From assembly GCA_900757865.1 (NCBI GenBank), contig CAAEPH010000028.1, positions 1-64,000 on the forward strand: a stretch of DNA of 64,000 nt, given 5' to 3'. Shown here piece by piece: positions 46,708-56,741 of the stretch (positions within the stretch are counted from its first letter, which is position 1; the number at the start of each line of letters is the position of its first letter). Made by a program: the position numbers and the translations under genes. The notes under the pieces were generated by a model. The model made no database searches, was not told the DNA's origin, and was given only the letters and a program-made list of their open reading frames with translations. Source of the DNA: an uncultured Sutterella sp. Its GTDB lineage: Bacteria; Pseudomonadota; Gammaproteobacteria; Burkholderiales; Burkholderiaceae_F.

Positions 46708-47891
46708 ATGGAAAAAATTTTAATGGATCGCCGTGCACTCTTTCGCTCAGGCATGGCGCTTGGTATTGCGTCGAGTTTAAGTGCGGTGCCTGTCATGGCC
46801 GCTGAAGAAGCCGAAAAGCCCAAGATTCGGCCGCTCACAGGCAAGATGACCTATGAAGAGGTTCGCAATCGGGCGCGCGAGATGATGTTCCCGCGTTGTG
46901 CCGTGTGCCCGGAGTGTAACGGTCGTGGACCCTGCATTGGTCAGGTCCCGGGCTTTGGTGGCATGGGCGCGAACCGCAGTTTCCAAGCCAACTACGATGC
47001 ACTCGCTGCCGTGCAGCTCAACGCTCGTTCCATTCACGATGTGAAAAAACCGGACATGAGTTTTGACTTCTTTGGCGAAAAACTCTCCATGCCATGCATG
47101 GCTGCGCCAACGGGTGGTACCACCTACAACATGGGTGGCAAACTCACGGAAGAAGAATTTGTGACCGCCATCTGTGAAGGTTGCAACCGAGCTGGGACGT
47201 TGGGTGCCGTGGCCGACGGGATTGGTGACCCGATCGACGTCTTTGAAACACGCCTTCAGACTTTGAAGAGCAAAGGCTTGAAAGCCATTATCGGGTTGAA
47301 GCCACGCCTGCAGCAAGACATTATCTTGCGCATGAAAAAGGCCTACGAAGGGGGTGCCGTGGCACTCACGATCGACCTGGACTCGGCTGGACGCGCGGCG
47401 CGTGCAACCAAAGGTCAGACGGTCGAACCCAAGACTCCTGCTCAATTGAAGGAATTGGTTAAAGCCAGTCCCTTGCCACTCTTTTTCAAGGGCATCATGA
47501 CCGTGGATGAAGCGAAGCTCTGCCTCGACGCGGGCGCAGCCGGTATTGTGGTCTCTAACCACGGTGGACGTACGCTGGCCGATACCGCTGGGACGGCCGC
47601 CGTCTTACCCCGCATTGCCGATGCTATTAATGGCAAGTGCATGATTTTGGTTGACGGCACGGTGGCTCGTGGGACGGACATTCTCAAGTACCGTGCGCTG
47701 GGCGCTGACGCCTGCTTGCAGGTCGTCACTTTGTGCGTGGTGCACACGGTGGTTTGGCTGACGGCGTGGCGCTTTTTGCCAATCGCTTGAAGTCTGAACT
47801 GCAAGTCGCCATGATTCTGACGGGCGCAAAAGACTTGGCGGCAGTGGACCGTACACGTATTCGCGTTCCTGAAGAAACCATGCGTGGTTAA
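46708..47891 (+). pseudogene. Tat-exported FMN-dependent alpha-hydroxy-acid dehydrogenase, frameshifted
   Basis: AGGAG (46696-46700) precedes ATG 46708. The N-terminus is a twin-arginine type signal (MDRRALFRSGMALGIASSL, then VPVMA-AEE). The enzyme body has a Cys-rich entry (RCAVCPECNGRGPCIGQVPG), SMPCMAAPTGGTTYNMGG, LTIDLDSAGR, FFKGIMTVDEAKLC and VVSNHGGRTLADTAGT, the FMN-barrel pattern of lactate oxidase/glycolate oxidase relatives. The frame as given stops at 47790. Joining a one-base shift near 47715-47720 restores GRHFVRGAHGGLADGVALFA and an end at TAA 47889, as the family requires. One G seems missing (TTGCAGG for TTGGCAGG). The substrate is unknown. Followed by its own terminator. Confidence 0.85.
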
Positions 47892-47926
47892 TCGGGTTTT
47901 GGCACAAAAAACTAAGCGTCTACCAG

Positions 47927-47958
47927 AAGGCTCAGATCGATCGGATCTGGGCCTTTTT
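47927..47958 (+). terminator. Terminator after the FMN-dehydrogenase gene
   Basis: AAGGCTCAGATC (47927-47938) with GATCTGGGCCTT (about 47944-47955, one mismatch), then TTT. 35 bp past TAA 47889-47891. Confidence 0.8.
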
Positions 47959-48453
47959 AGACTGCGTCGTCAGAGAAGCCCACGTCCTTCATTCTCCCGG
48001 GCCTAGTCCTGCTGGACAGCAACGAAGCAAAGCGACAGTTTGCCAAACGCAGGGGCACACGGATCTCTATAGAGACGTTGAGGAAAAGAAAAAGGCCCGG
48101 ATTTTCCAACATCCTTGATCGGCGGATGCCTGTACTCTCGAGGGCCGTATAAGAGCAATCTCTCAAAACGGAAAAGAGATTGTGGTTTCCATATTAGCGT
48201 CGCGAGCGAAGGCTGTCACAGAGAAAGCGCACTTTTCAACGATTATCCATGGAGAGCGCTTATGTCTGATTCAAAAAAACGCTTTACGCTGGAACCTGAG
48301 TGCGCATGAACCCAGAAATTAGCGACGTCTTCGAAAAATCCCCACTAACTATCCTTCCTAAAAGATGCTCTCTGGGTGCGCTTCGAGCTTTTCAACTCAA
48401 CACCACACCCGCTAATCGTGACGCCTTAATGCACCACCATGCCCTATTGATCG
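47959..48453. other. Intergenic region between two convergent genes
   Basis: About 495 bp. Small frames 48261-48308 (MSDSKKRFTLEPECA, with GGAG upstream) and 48306-48506 overlap by ATGA but look like remnants. No family was recognised. Confidence 0.35.
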
Positions 48454-49431
48454 TCAACAAACGGGATCTTCACGTTGCGCTTTCCATTCTTGAACCAACG
48501 ATCTAAACCAAATCATGGCGGGCTCTTTATGAGTAATCTCTCCCCAGACCATGACCAAATTCATGGGTTCCTGAGGCGTCTTTAAGGGCAAATAGTCCAC
48601 CTGATAGTGTTGCATTGCCACCAAAATAGCTGGAAGTGGGTGTACGGTAACAAGATTGGTCTCTTCAATTGCTGGCAACACTGACCATAAGGAGTTGGAG
48701 CAAACACTCTCGGAATCAATCTCCGCTCGCAAATACTGACGATTGAAGGTCAAAGACCGATCTTGACACGCACTCAGTTCCACATGAGGATAAGCTGAGA
48801 TTTCTTCCAGGCTCGGTATGGTTCCTTTGGACTTGTGTTTGATCAGTAAAGGGTGGGCTTTACGCAAAAGCAAAGCGGGTTTTAATGGGTAAAGCGGGAA
48901 GGTATGAAAATTTTCAGGAACGCCGACATCTGGGCATAAAGCCATATCAACCAGATTGTCACGTATGTCTGCGAACGTATTTCTCGTTCGATCTGAGATG
49001 TCTAACTCGGCTTGAGGTGCTAATTCATGCACTTTACGGATCAACATGGTCACCACATCGGTGGTCGCAAAACCACGCGTGGCCACGCGAAATGTTCGCG
49101 TGCACAAAAGAGGATCAAAGGTTTGGGTTTGAGTGAGACTCTCCATCGCTCCTTTTGCCAAACGTAAACGCTCTTTCAACAAAAGCGCAAACGGCGTGGG
49201 TTGCATTCGCCGATGAGCACCGATGAGAAGCGGGTCATTAAAGAGCAAACGTAGCTTATTTAACGCCCGTGTCGCACCCGCGGGACTTAGACCAAACTTT
49301 TCCGCTGCCCGCGTTTGTGAACCATGTTCAATGAGCTCCAGCAGATAGTCGATCATCCAGACATTAAAAGGATCCTGCTTATCCATAGTCATTTTTCTCA
49401 AATGGTGCTCGTCCGCCATAACGTGTGTCAC
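48454..49431 (-). CDS. LysR-family regulator, divergent from assT
   Basis: 325 residues (ATG 49386 or 49392 are alternative starts). Helix-turn-helix: LLELIEHGSQTRAAEKFGLS and PAGATRALNKLRLLFNDPLL, typical of LysR. The C-terminal substrate domain has FRVATRGFATTDVVTML. It faces the assT-porin-dsbL-dsbI cluster across 570 bp that include the palindrome GATAGTACTATC (49488-49499), so it is the natural candidate for its regulator. Confidence 0.88.
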   Translation of the reverse strand: MTHVMADEHHLRKMTMDKQDPFNVWMIDYLLELIEHGSQTRAAEKFGLSPAGATRALNKLRLLFNDPLLIGAHRRMQPTPFALLLKERLRLAKGAMESLTQTQTFDPLLCTRTFRVATRGFATTDVVTMLIRKVHELAPQAELDISDRTRNTFADIRDNLVDMALCPDVGVPENFHTFPLYPLKPALLLRKAHPLLIKHKSKGTIPSLEEISAYPHVELSACQDRSLTFNRQYLRAEIDSESVCSNSLWSVLPAIEETNLVTVHPLPAILVAMQHYQVDYLPLKTPQEPMNLVMVWGEITHKEPAMIWFRSLVQEWKAQREDPVC

Positions 49432-50001
49432 ACCGATTAATTCACGTCGGCTGAGACCTCTCTTCTGTATAGATGGCCTTCGGCTGCGATAGTACTATCC
49501 CCAAAAATATGTAGATCACGAAGTCCATTGAATGACAGTCGATGGTGTAATGAAATGCTAGTTCGCTTCTTGCCTTGGTGCAAGGCCTAGCGCGAGACAA
49601 AAGAGCACCTCACCCCCACTCAAGTTCTGTAGCCAAGCCCATCTCTTGACATACTGTAGGTCATTTCTTCATCTCAAATCGAATCTCGCCATCCTTTAAC
49701 CTATCAACCACGCGGGCTCGAACCTTACCCAACATCGGCTTTCTGAAGAGATAGCGATCCGTGGAAAGAAGCTCATATTTTTTCCACTATACAAAATTGT
49801 CTATTTTAAGATGTACCCTAACCGATTAGCTCACTCTCGCCTAGGTCCATCCATCAAGTGATTTAGTTAGATTTCGAAAAATGAAACTTACGATTTCAGT
49901 TTGAGTCGTTGATACACCAAATCAATCGACCAACAATGGTCGACATCATTTGAAACAGCTTTTTCAAATGGTCAATGATTAATTCAACAGGAGAGCATCC
50001 C
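49432..50001. promoter_or_regulatory. Divergent promoter region of lysR and assT
   Basis: About 570 bp without a gene. It contains the perfect palindrome GATAGTACTATC (49488-49499) and an AT-rich stretch near 49780-49870 likely to hold the assT promoter. CAGGAGAG lies just before the assT ATG. Confidence 0.5.
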
Positions 50002-51810
50002 ATGACGCATTTCAGTCTCAAACTCTTTACCATCGCCACGATTGGTGCCCTTGGTGCATCCGTTGCTATGGCGGAAGCCTTTCCACCGGCCCCCGCTCCT
50101 CAAGGAACCCATTTGGGTGGCGTCATTGTCAACCCGTTCGGAAATACTCCACTCGTAGCGTTAATCAATCGCAACAGTAAAAACGCCAAAGACATCCATG
50201 TCACGGTTCACGGTCGTGGTGACAAAGGCGTGGATATTTCGTATGACGTGAGCCAAATTGCTTTTAACACCTACGATGGTGTGCCTGTTTGGGGTCTCTA
50301 CCCCGATCATCACAACAAAGTAACGGTCACCTACACCTTGAATGGACAAAAGGTCACGGATGAGTACACGATCATCACGGGGGCACTGAGCAACCCCTAC
50401 ATTGACAGTCGCAACATTTCCGCCCTACCGACCCCGAAAGTCAAAGTGGCCAATCCGAAATTCAAAGATCGACTCTACTTTGTGAACTCCGGGACGCGTC
50501 CACCCAAAGGCTCCCTCTTAAATTGGGTGAGTAGCAAGACCAAGGACATGCCCAAGTCAGCTGCCAATCCGTCAGGGGGCTCAATCCCGTTTGAAACGAT
50601 CCCAATGAATTATGTCGTCGATACACAAGGCGAGTTCCGTTGGTGGTTGGATCCCAATGCCCTTTTTGACGGCTATGGTCTTGACGTTGGCAAGAAAGGT
50701 TACGCAATGGGCTTCCAACCCACGGGCAACGGTACCTATACCTTAGTGCAAGGGCAAAAGTGGTACGAAATCAACTTGATGGGGCAAATCATTGGTGAAT
50801 ACTCTCTGCCTAACGGCTACATCGATGCCTCTCACGCCACTTGGGACATGCCCAACGGCCACGTCCTCATTCGTGCGGCTAAAGCTCGTTACGTTCGTCC
50901 TGACGGTCAAGTGGTGCAGACCGTGCGTGACACGATTTTGGAAGTCGATCGTTCGGGTCGCTTAATTGACGTGTGGGACTTGAACAAGATCCTGGACCCG
51001 CATCGCGATGCATTAATTAAAAACCTCGACTTGGGTGCCGTGTGCATGAACGTGGACGCCACCAACGACGGTGTGAAAGCGGGCTCTGAACCCAAAGCGC
51101 CGTTTGGCGACGCGGCGGGCGTTGGTACAGGTCGAAACTGGGCGCACGTCAACTCGGTAGCCTACGATCCCAAGGACGACTCCATCATTATCTCCGCGCG
51201 TCACCAGGGCGTGGCGAAGATTACCCGCGACAAACAAGTCAAGTGGATTTTGGCGCCGTCCGCTGGTTGGAATAAGGACTTAGCCAAGAAGCTCTTGAAG
51301 CCTGTGGACAAAAACGGCAAACCCATTACCTGTTCGCCCACTGGAGAGTGTGAAGACAGCGACTTTGACTTCACCTACACGCAGCATGCTGCATGGCCTT
51401 CCACCTCGGGGCGTGGCGATTTGATTGTGTTCGACAACGGTCAGGTTCGTCACTATGACATTCCTGCCATGTTCGATATGAACTACTCCCGTGTTGTGGA
51501 ATACAAAATCGATGAAAAAAACGGCACAGTCCAACAGATTTGGCAGTACGGCAAGGAACGTGGCTCGGAAAACTTCGCGCCCATCACCTCCAACGCCAAG
51601 TATGAAAAGGACAAAGACACGATCGTGGGCTTCTTTGGTTCCGTGGGCTTATTCAATAAGGATCACGGCACCATCGGTCGTATTGTCGAAGTCGACTACA
51701 AGAGCCGTGATGTCGAGGTCGAAATTGACGTCTACAACGACAAACCTGCTGCCACGCACTATCAGAGCTTCGTTGTGAACCCCAACGACCTCTTCAATCT
51801 CAAGAAGTAA
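50002..51810 (+). CDS. assT: Periplasmic arylsulfate sulfotransferase
   Basis: Moves sulfuryl groups from one phenol to another through a histidine intermediate, without PAPS. 602 residues from ATG 50002 after AGGAG. Signal peptide (FTIATIGALGASVAMA-EAF), an N-terminal beta domain, then a six-bladed propeller with repeated blades including ASHATWDMPNGHVLIRA and AHVNSVAYDPKDDSIIISAR. Cysteines CMNVD and CSPTGECEDSD can form the disulfide made by DsbL. A porin and dsbL/dsbI follow in the same direction, the arrangement known from uropathogenic E. coli assT-dsbL-dsbI with an added porin. Confidence 0.95.
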   Translation: MTHFSLKLFTIATIGALGASVAMAEAFPPAPAPQGTHLGGVIVNPFGNTPLVALINRNSKNAKDIHVTVHGRGDKGVDISYDVSQIAFNTYDGVPVWGLYPDHHNKVTVTYTLNGQKVTDEYTIITGALSNPYIDSRNISALPTPKVKVANPKFKDRLYFVNSGTRPPKGSLLNWVSSKTKDMPKSAANPSGGSIPFETIPMNYVVDTQGEFRWWLDPNALFDGYGLDVGKKGYAMGFQPTGNGTYTLVQGQKWYEINLMGQIIGEYSLPNGYIDASHATWDMPNGHVLIRAAKARYVRPDGQVVQTVRDTILEVDRSGRLIDVWDLNKILDPHRDALIKNLDLGAVCMNVDATNDGVKAGSEPKAPFGDAAGVGTGRNWAHVNSVAYDPKDDSIIISARHQGVAKITRDKQVKWILAPSAGWNKDLAKKLLKPVDKNGKPITCSPTGECEDSDFDFTYTQHAAWPSTSGRGDLIVFDNGQVRHYDIPAMFDMNYSRVVEYKIDEKNGTVQQIWQYGKERGSENFAPITSNAKYEKDKDTIVGFFGSVGLFNKDHGTIGRIVEVDYKSRDVEVEIDVYNDKPAATHYQSFVVNPNDLFNLKK

Positions 51811-51833
51811 AGCGTCCTTTCACTGCTTTGTCT

Positions 51834-51872
51834 GGGGAAGGAGGAGGACAAAGTCTCCCCTCCTTCTTCCCC
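51834..51872 (+). promoter_or_regulatory. Strong hairpin between assT and the porin gene
   Basis: GGGGAAGGAGGAGG (51834-51847) pairs with CCTCCTTCTTCCCC (51859-51872) with one wobble. No T run follows, so it is more likely an mRNA-stabilising or partial attenuating structure that allows different levels of AssT and porin. Confidence 0.55.
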
Positions 51873-51920
51873 GGCAAATGCTCTAATGTACCCATCTCCA
51901 CATAAAAGCAGAGGGTTACC

Positions 51921-53066
51921 ATGAAAAAACTTATCCTGGCCATGTTTGTGGCGGGTGCCGTCTCGGCGCCTGCTATAGCGTCCAACGTGCAACTCTACGG
52001 CGTTCTTGACACGTCGATTGGCATCCAGCACATCGATGTTACGGGGCAAGAGTCCACCACCAAAACCTCCCTTGATTCCGGTCGCTTCAAAGGTTCTCGC
52101 TGGGGGATCAAGGGTGGCGAAACGCTCAGTGCCGACTACAAAGTCAGCTTCGTCTTAGAAGGTGGGCTCAACCACGACACGGGCGAACAAACGCTTGGCC
52201 GTCTCTTTGGACGAGAAAGTTCGTTGAGTCTTCATACCCCCTACGGCACAATTGGCATGGGACGCTTAGGGAACCTCACGTCGTTTAACGGCTCGTACAC
52301 CCTTCTTGGACCCAACGTCTCGCCCTTTAGCGCTGCACTTGGTATCGCGGGGCACATGACCGCTTTTGCCGGTCAAGCGCGCCACAACAACAGCTTCACC
52401 TACCGCTCACCCACCTGGTCCGGCTGGACGGGGTACGTGCATTATGCGTTACAAGCCAGCGACGCGGAAGAATCATCCACGGGCAACAACGACCGCCAAA
52501 CGGGTGTGGGCGTGACATTTCGTTACGCCACCAGCTATCTAGCCGTGATCGCTGAAGAGGATCGCTACGCCAATTCAACGAAACCGAATCAAAAAAATGC
52601 TCGCCTCTTCACACTTGCGGGTCACCACAAGTTTGGCGTCACAAAGGTCTTCTTGGGTGGGCAGTACTTGCACGATGTACCTCAATTTGGCACACCACCG
52701 GCCCACGATCCAGCAGCAATCAAAGCTGCAACCCCTGCCCTGGGTGGCGCGTTGACGGGTTTTACTGGCCTCGTTGGCGTTTCACACCCGATCGGTGGTG
52801 GTATGGCTAAAGCGCAAGTGAGCTACGCCAATGTCGATGACAACAGCTATCGCGCTCCGAATCGCGATCGCAACATCGAACGCGTAATTGTGGGCGTGGG
52901 TTACGAATACCCCCTCTCCAAACGAACGGGCTTTTACACCCAACTCAACTACGGACACATGAAGGAAAGTGCGTCGTTTTCGGGTAGCGGTAAGGCCATG
53001 TGGTACACCGGAGAGAAGACCACCAAGATCACGCAATTCTTCTTGGGAATGTATCACCAGTTCTAA
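51921..53066 (+). CDS. Gram-negative porin (Burkholderiales type)
   Basis: Trimeric outer-membrane diffusion channel, 381 residues. Signal peptide MKKLILAMFVAGAVSAPAIA-S, first strand NVQLYGVLDTSIGIQ, constriction-side GSRWGIKGGETLSADYKVSF, and the terminal strand FFLGMYHQF ending in Phe, all typical of beta-proteobacterial OmpC-like porins. Its place between assT and dsbL suggests that it admits aryl sulfates or phenols for AssT (inference). Confidence 0.92.
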   Translation: MKKLILAMFVAGAVSAPAIASNVQLYGVLDTSIGIQHIDVTGQESTTKTSLDSGRFKGSRWGIKGGETLSADYKVSFVLEGGLNHDTGEQTLGRLFGRESSLSLHTPYGTIGMGRLGNLTSFNGSYTLLGPNVSPFSAALGIAGHMTAFAGQARHNNSFTYRSPTWSGWTGYVHYALQASDAEESSTGNNDRQTGVGVTFRYATSYLAVIAEEDRYANSTKPNQKNARLFTLAGHHKFGVTKVFLGGQYLHDVPQFGTPPAHDPAAIKAATPALGGALTGFTGLVGVSHPIGGGMAKAQVSYANVDDNSYRAPNRDRNIERVIVGVGYEYPLSKRTGFYTQLNYGHMKESASFSGSGKAMWYTGEKTTKITQFFLGMYHQF

Positions 53067-53113
53067 CCGTCACCCCATTCACTTTATTTCATACCACTTT
53101 AAAGGAATCCACT

Positions 53114-53761
53114 ATGTTACGTCGTCACTTTCTCACTTTAGCTGCTACGACCGGTTTGATCATATCGATGCCCGCGTTGGCTCTCACCGAAGGCACGGAT
53201 TACGTCAAGTTGGCCACACCGGTAGCCAATGCCGACAACACCGTCATCAAGGTCTTTAGCTATGACTGCCCATTCTGCTACAAGTATGCCAAGAGCGTGG
53301 ATCGACTCGTGATGAGCAAACTCCCCGACATGGCGTTCGTCCCCTTTCACTTAAAGACCAAGGGCAAATACGGTTTGGATGGCTCCAAACTCATGGCCGT
53401 GGCACTTGTCAAGGACGAAGCGCTCGGCTTAAAGCCCTTGGATGAGAAGTCCAACTTCCACAAAGTTGAAATGGGGCTCTACACCGCTTACCACGTGAAC
53501 AAAGAACGCTGGAACGCCGGAGCGGACGATTTCATCAAGGCTGGCTTGGAAGCCATGGGTATGAGTCGCGCTGACTACGACAAGGCTGTGCAGGATCCTA
53601 AGGTCACCGCGTTGGTAGATCGCTGGGAAGTATCCTACCCGATCGCCAAAATCCAGGGCGTGCCCGCCTATGTGGTTAACGGCAAGTATCTGTTGATGAC
53701 CAAGTCGCTACGCTCCATTGACGGCTTCGTCAATGCCATCAAGACGCTCTCTGCGCAATAA
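53114..53761 (+). CDS. dsbL: DsbL-type thiol:disulfide oxidoreductase
   Basis: Periplasmic DsbA-family oxidant dedicated to AssT. 215 residues from ATG 53114 after AAAGGA; the frame is open upstream into the porin gene but that is not coding. Signal peptide LTLAATTGLIISMPALA. Active site FSYDCPFCYKYAK, with CPFC as in E. coli DsbL, and the cis-proline segment IQGVPAYVVNGKYLL. Followed 19 bp later by dsbI. Confidence 0.92.
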   Translation: MLRRHFLTLAATTGLIISMPALALTEGTDYVKLATPVANADNTVIKVFSYDCPFCYKYAKSVDRLVMSKLPDMAFVPFHLKTKGKYGLDGSKLMAVALVKDEALGLKPLDEKSNFHKVEMGLYTAYHVNKERWNAGADDFIKAGLEAMGMSRADYDKAVQDPKVTALVDRWEVSYPIAKIQGVPAYVVNGKYLLMTKSLRSIDGFVNAIKTLSAQ

Positions 53762-53780
53762 CTCATAGGGAACGAGTCAC

Positions 53781-54446
53781 ATGTTTACGTTCTTTCGTGA
53801 TCTTAAACGCGATCCAGCGAGCACACTAGCAAACTGGCAAGAAACGCGCGCGCCTTGGGCCTGGATTGGCGTGGCAATGCTCGCTCTTGTGCTGATTGCA
53901 CACTACGTCTTTCAAGACTGGCTTTTCATGGCGCCATGCGAGCAGTGTGTCTACATCCGCTACGGCAATTTGGTGATGGCGTTGGGCGCACTCATAGCCA
54001 TGATCAACCCCAACGCTCTCTGGGCCAAAGTGGCTGGTTATATCATCACGATTTACGGGTTGATATACACCTACATCTGCTCTTGGAAATTGATGGCGAT
54101 TCACGATGCCATCCACTCCGACGATCCGATGGCCATGTTCGGTCTTCAGGGCTGCTCGATGGACCCCGTGTTTCCCTTCGGGTTACCTTTAGATAGATGG
54201 GCTCCGGCGTGGTTCAAACCCACGGGGGACTGTGGTTATGACGCCCCGATGCCACCCGACGGGGTAGATCTCTCCGCGATGCAACAGTGGCTGGTGGATC
54301 TGTGGTCTGAGGGCTGGTACCTCTTCCCGCAGTGGAAGCTAATGGACATGGCAGAATGCTGTTTCTTGGCTTGCCTTGTCGCCACGATCTTCTTGGGAGG
54401 GATGCTTTACGGCTGGTACGTGAGTGCCACACGAGGCAAGGCGTAA
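53781..54446 (+). CDS. dsbI: DsbI-type disulfide-forming membrane protein (DsbB family)
   Basis: Reoxidises DsbL and passes electrons to quinone. 221 residues with four membrane segments (about 28-47, 58-76, 83-103 and 195-215). First periplasmic pair MAPCEQCVYIRY (CxxC), second pair GLQGCSMDPVFPFGLPL and PTGDCGYDAP. The extra loop between the cysteines is longer than in DsbB and fits DsbI. Last gene of the assT cluster. Confidence 0.92.
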   Translation: MFTFFRDLKRDPASTLANWQETRAPWAWIGVAMLALVLIAHYVFQDWLFMAPCEQCVYIRYGNLVMALGALIAMINPNALWAKVAGYIITIYGLIYTYICSWKLMAIHDAIHSDDPMAMFGLQGCSMDPVFPFGLPLDRWAPAWFKPTGDCGYDAPMPPDGVDLSAMQQWLVDLWSEGWYLFPQWKLMDMAECCFLACLVATIFLGGMLYGWYVSATRGKA

Positions 54447-54547
54447 GCTGTAGAGACGCCATCAGAGTGAACCTCGGCAAAGACCTGATCCTCTCCACCG
54501 TCGGGCATCCTTGCCCTCGCTTTCGCTCCTTTTGCACTTTCCTACAA

Positions 54548-54586
54548 AAAGGCCAACGTTTTTGAGTTCGTTGGCCTTTCCTTTTT
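54548..54586 (+). terminator. Terminator of the assT-dsbI cluster
   Basis: AAAGGCCAACG (54548-54558) with CGTTGGCCTTT (54569-54579), then CCTTTTT. Confidence 0.9.
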
Positions 54587-54649
54587 AATGGAAGATAACA
54601 GGCCTCGTGTGCCCATTATCCCTTGTTCGCTTTGCGTTGTCCTGGGTGT

Positions 54650-55986
54650 TTATTTCCCTGTTGCCAACGCATCCGCCTGATCGAGTTTTCCGTCAGGACG
54701 CGGTTCCGTCATCGTATGGTCATGACCCAAACCCGCCGCCAATTCGGCGGTGCGAAGACCGGCGATCGTAAAGAGCACGTCTGACGACGAATTAAGCCCC
54801 GTTTCGGTCGAGTCTCTTGTAAGACGCTGATGATAAAGCCCACGGCCACCACCTGCATCGCAACGTCGGAGTCAATACCAAAGAGCCCGCAGGCGAGCGG
54901 AATGAGCATCAAAGAGCCACCCGGCACGCCCGAGGTACCCGCCGCACAAATGCTCGCCACAAAAGAGAGGAAGACAGCCGAGCCCAGCCCTACTTCAATC
55001 CCTAAGGAGTGCGCAGCCGAGAGCGTAATCACCGTAATCGTCACGGCAGCACCTGCCATGTTTACGGTCGAGCCCACAGGGATCGAGACCGCATAGGTGG
55101 ATTTCGGTAAACGCAAGCGCTGGCAAATGGCCATATTGACCGGAATGTTGGCCGCGGACGACCGCGTAAAGAAGGCCGAGACACCCGACTCACGCAACGT
55201 CAACCAGGTAACAGGGTACGGGTTTTCGTGCGTCGCAAACCACACCAAGAAGGGGTTCCAGACAAGCGCCACAAAAGCCATGGAGCCCAAGAGCACCGCT
55301 AAGAGTTTGGCGTAACCCACGAGCACCATCAAGCCTTCCGTGGCCAAGGTGCTCGCCACCAAGCCGAAAATACCGATTGGGGCAAAGCGAATCACCAAGC
55401 GCACCACAAATTCCACCGCGCCTGTGGCGTCGGTGAGCACAATGCGCGTTTCCGGACGCGAGCGACGAAGCACGATCCCGCAAGCCAAAGCCCATGCCAA
55501 GATTCCGATGTAGTTACCGGTAGCAATGGCGTGCACGGGGTTATCCACGACGTTTAAAAGAAGTGTGGAGAGCACTTCGGTGATACCACCTGGCGCCGCC
55601 ACGGTTTCCGCGTTCGTCACCAAAGAAATCTTGGTGGGGAACAAAAAGCTCACCGCCACGCTCGTGATGGCCGCCCCGAAGGTGGAAAGCACATAAAGGA
55701 GCAAAATGGATTTAATCGGCAGGCGATTGGCACCCGACTCGGGCACAGGGGACTTCTCCCCTTGGTTGGCAATGGCGGAGATCACCAAAATAAAGACGAG
55801 CACAGGGGCCACCCCCTTTAAGGCGGTCACGAAGAATTTGCCGAGTAACCCCACGGCTTTGGCCGCGTCAGGCCAGACGAGCGCCAAAATAATCCCGAGC
55901 GCCAATCCGCACAGGATTTGTTTAATGAGTGAAGCCTGCAAGAACGGCATCGCAAACTTGAATACACCAGCGAAGCGAGGTCGCAT
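54650..55986 (-). pseudogene. sstT: Sodium/serine-threonine symporter SstT, frameshifted near the C-terminus
   Basis: Dicarboxylate/amino acid:cation symporter family. AGGAG precedes ATG 55986. The body is close to SstT: AVGLLGKFFVTALKGVAPVL, RFAPIGIFGLVASTLATEG, ESGVSAFFTRSSAANIPVNM, INMAGAA-type loop (VNMAGAAVTITVI) and MQVVAVGFIISVLQ. At about 54812 the frame is lost after VLQE. With two extra bases (AG) removed, or one added, it reads VLQDSTETGLNSSSDVLFTI up to TAA 54650, the normal SstT end. The frame as given stops at 54709 with an unrelated tail. The DSTE/NSSSD segment is part of the substrate and sodium sites, so the shift would matter if real. Confidence 0.85.
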
Positions 55987-56741
55987 AAGCGTGTTCTCCT
56001 ATTGATAAGAGGGGATTGTCTGGACGCAGCGTAGCGAGCACAGATTTATGAGCCAACGTGGTAAGCCCATGTGGATCATCCTTGCCCGTGACGTAGAGCA
56101 CCGTACCCCAAAATGACAAAAACTAAAAACCAAAATCGTTTATCTCCGACTGAACCCCAAAGCGCTGCTCAACATCAACACGCATCGGTGACTAACCGGT
56201 GGCTAAGGCGAGCGTGTGTGTGAAAAAGGAGCGAAAATGCGTTCGACGAAAAAGCACAAAGAAAAGAAAGCGCAACCCTTAGAAGGAAGGCGCTTTTCCC
56301 CGAGGCTCAGAGCGACTAAGCGCACAAAGTGTAACCAATTCTTTACAATCTCGCTTTGGCAATGGGTTAAGAAAAGGCGCCTTTAGCACGTATTTCAGGG
56401 GGCAACACCTAAGAGAATGTCCCTAGGACGTCCAATCTAAAACAGAAAAATGCGTCTTGCTAACCACCTTCCCCGCGCCTTAGCCACACCCATCACCCCC
56501 AACGCTGGGAATGCAAGAAATCGCGCCCCGCTATCTTGTGGCGATGACGATCCTCGTCTGAATCCTTTAAAATGACGGGCATCAGCAATGGGTGCGGAGG
56601 GTGCGAATCGCTCGTTTGTCTTTTTTCGACAAACCGCCGCTCTTAGTTCATCGTCGCTAAAGTGCGCAGATTACCCGCTTTTACTTCATTGCTCTCGCGA
56701 TTTACTTATCTCCCTTCTTTTGATCGAGCCACACGACCATC
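55987..56741. other. Intergenic region between sstT and the pseudouridine synthase
   Basis: About 755 bp with no supportable gene. The sstT promoter is presumably near 56000-56120. Confidence 0.4.
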
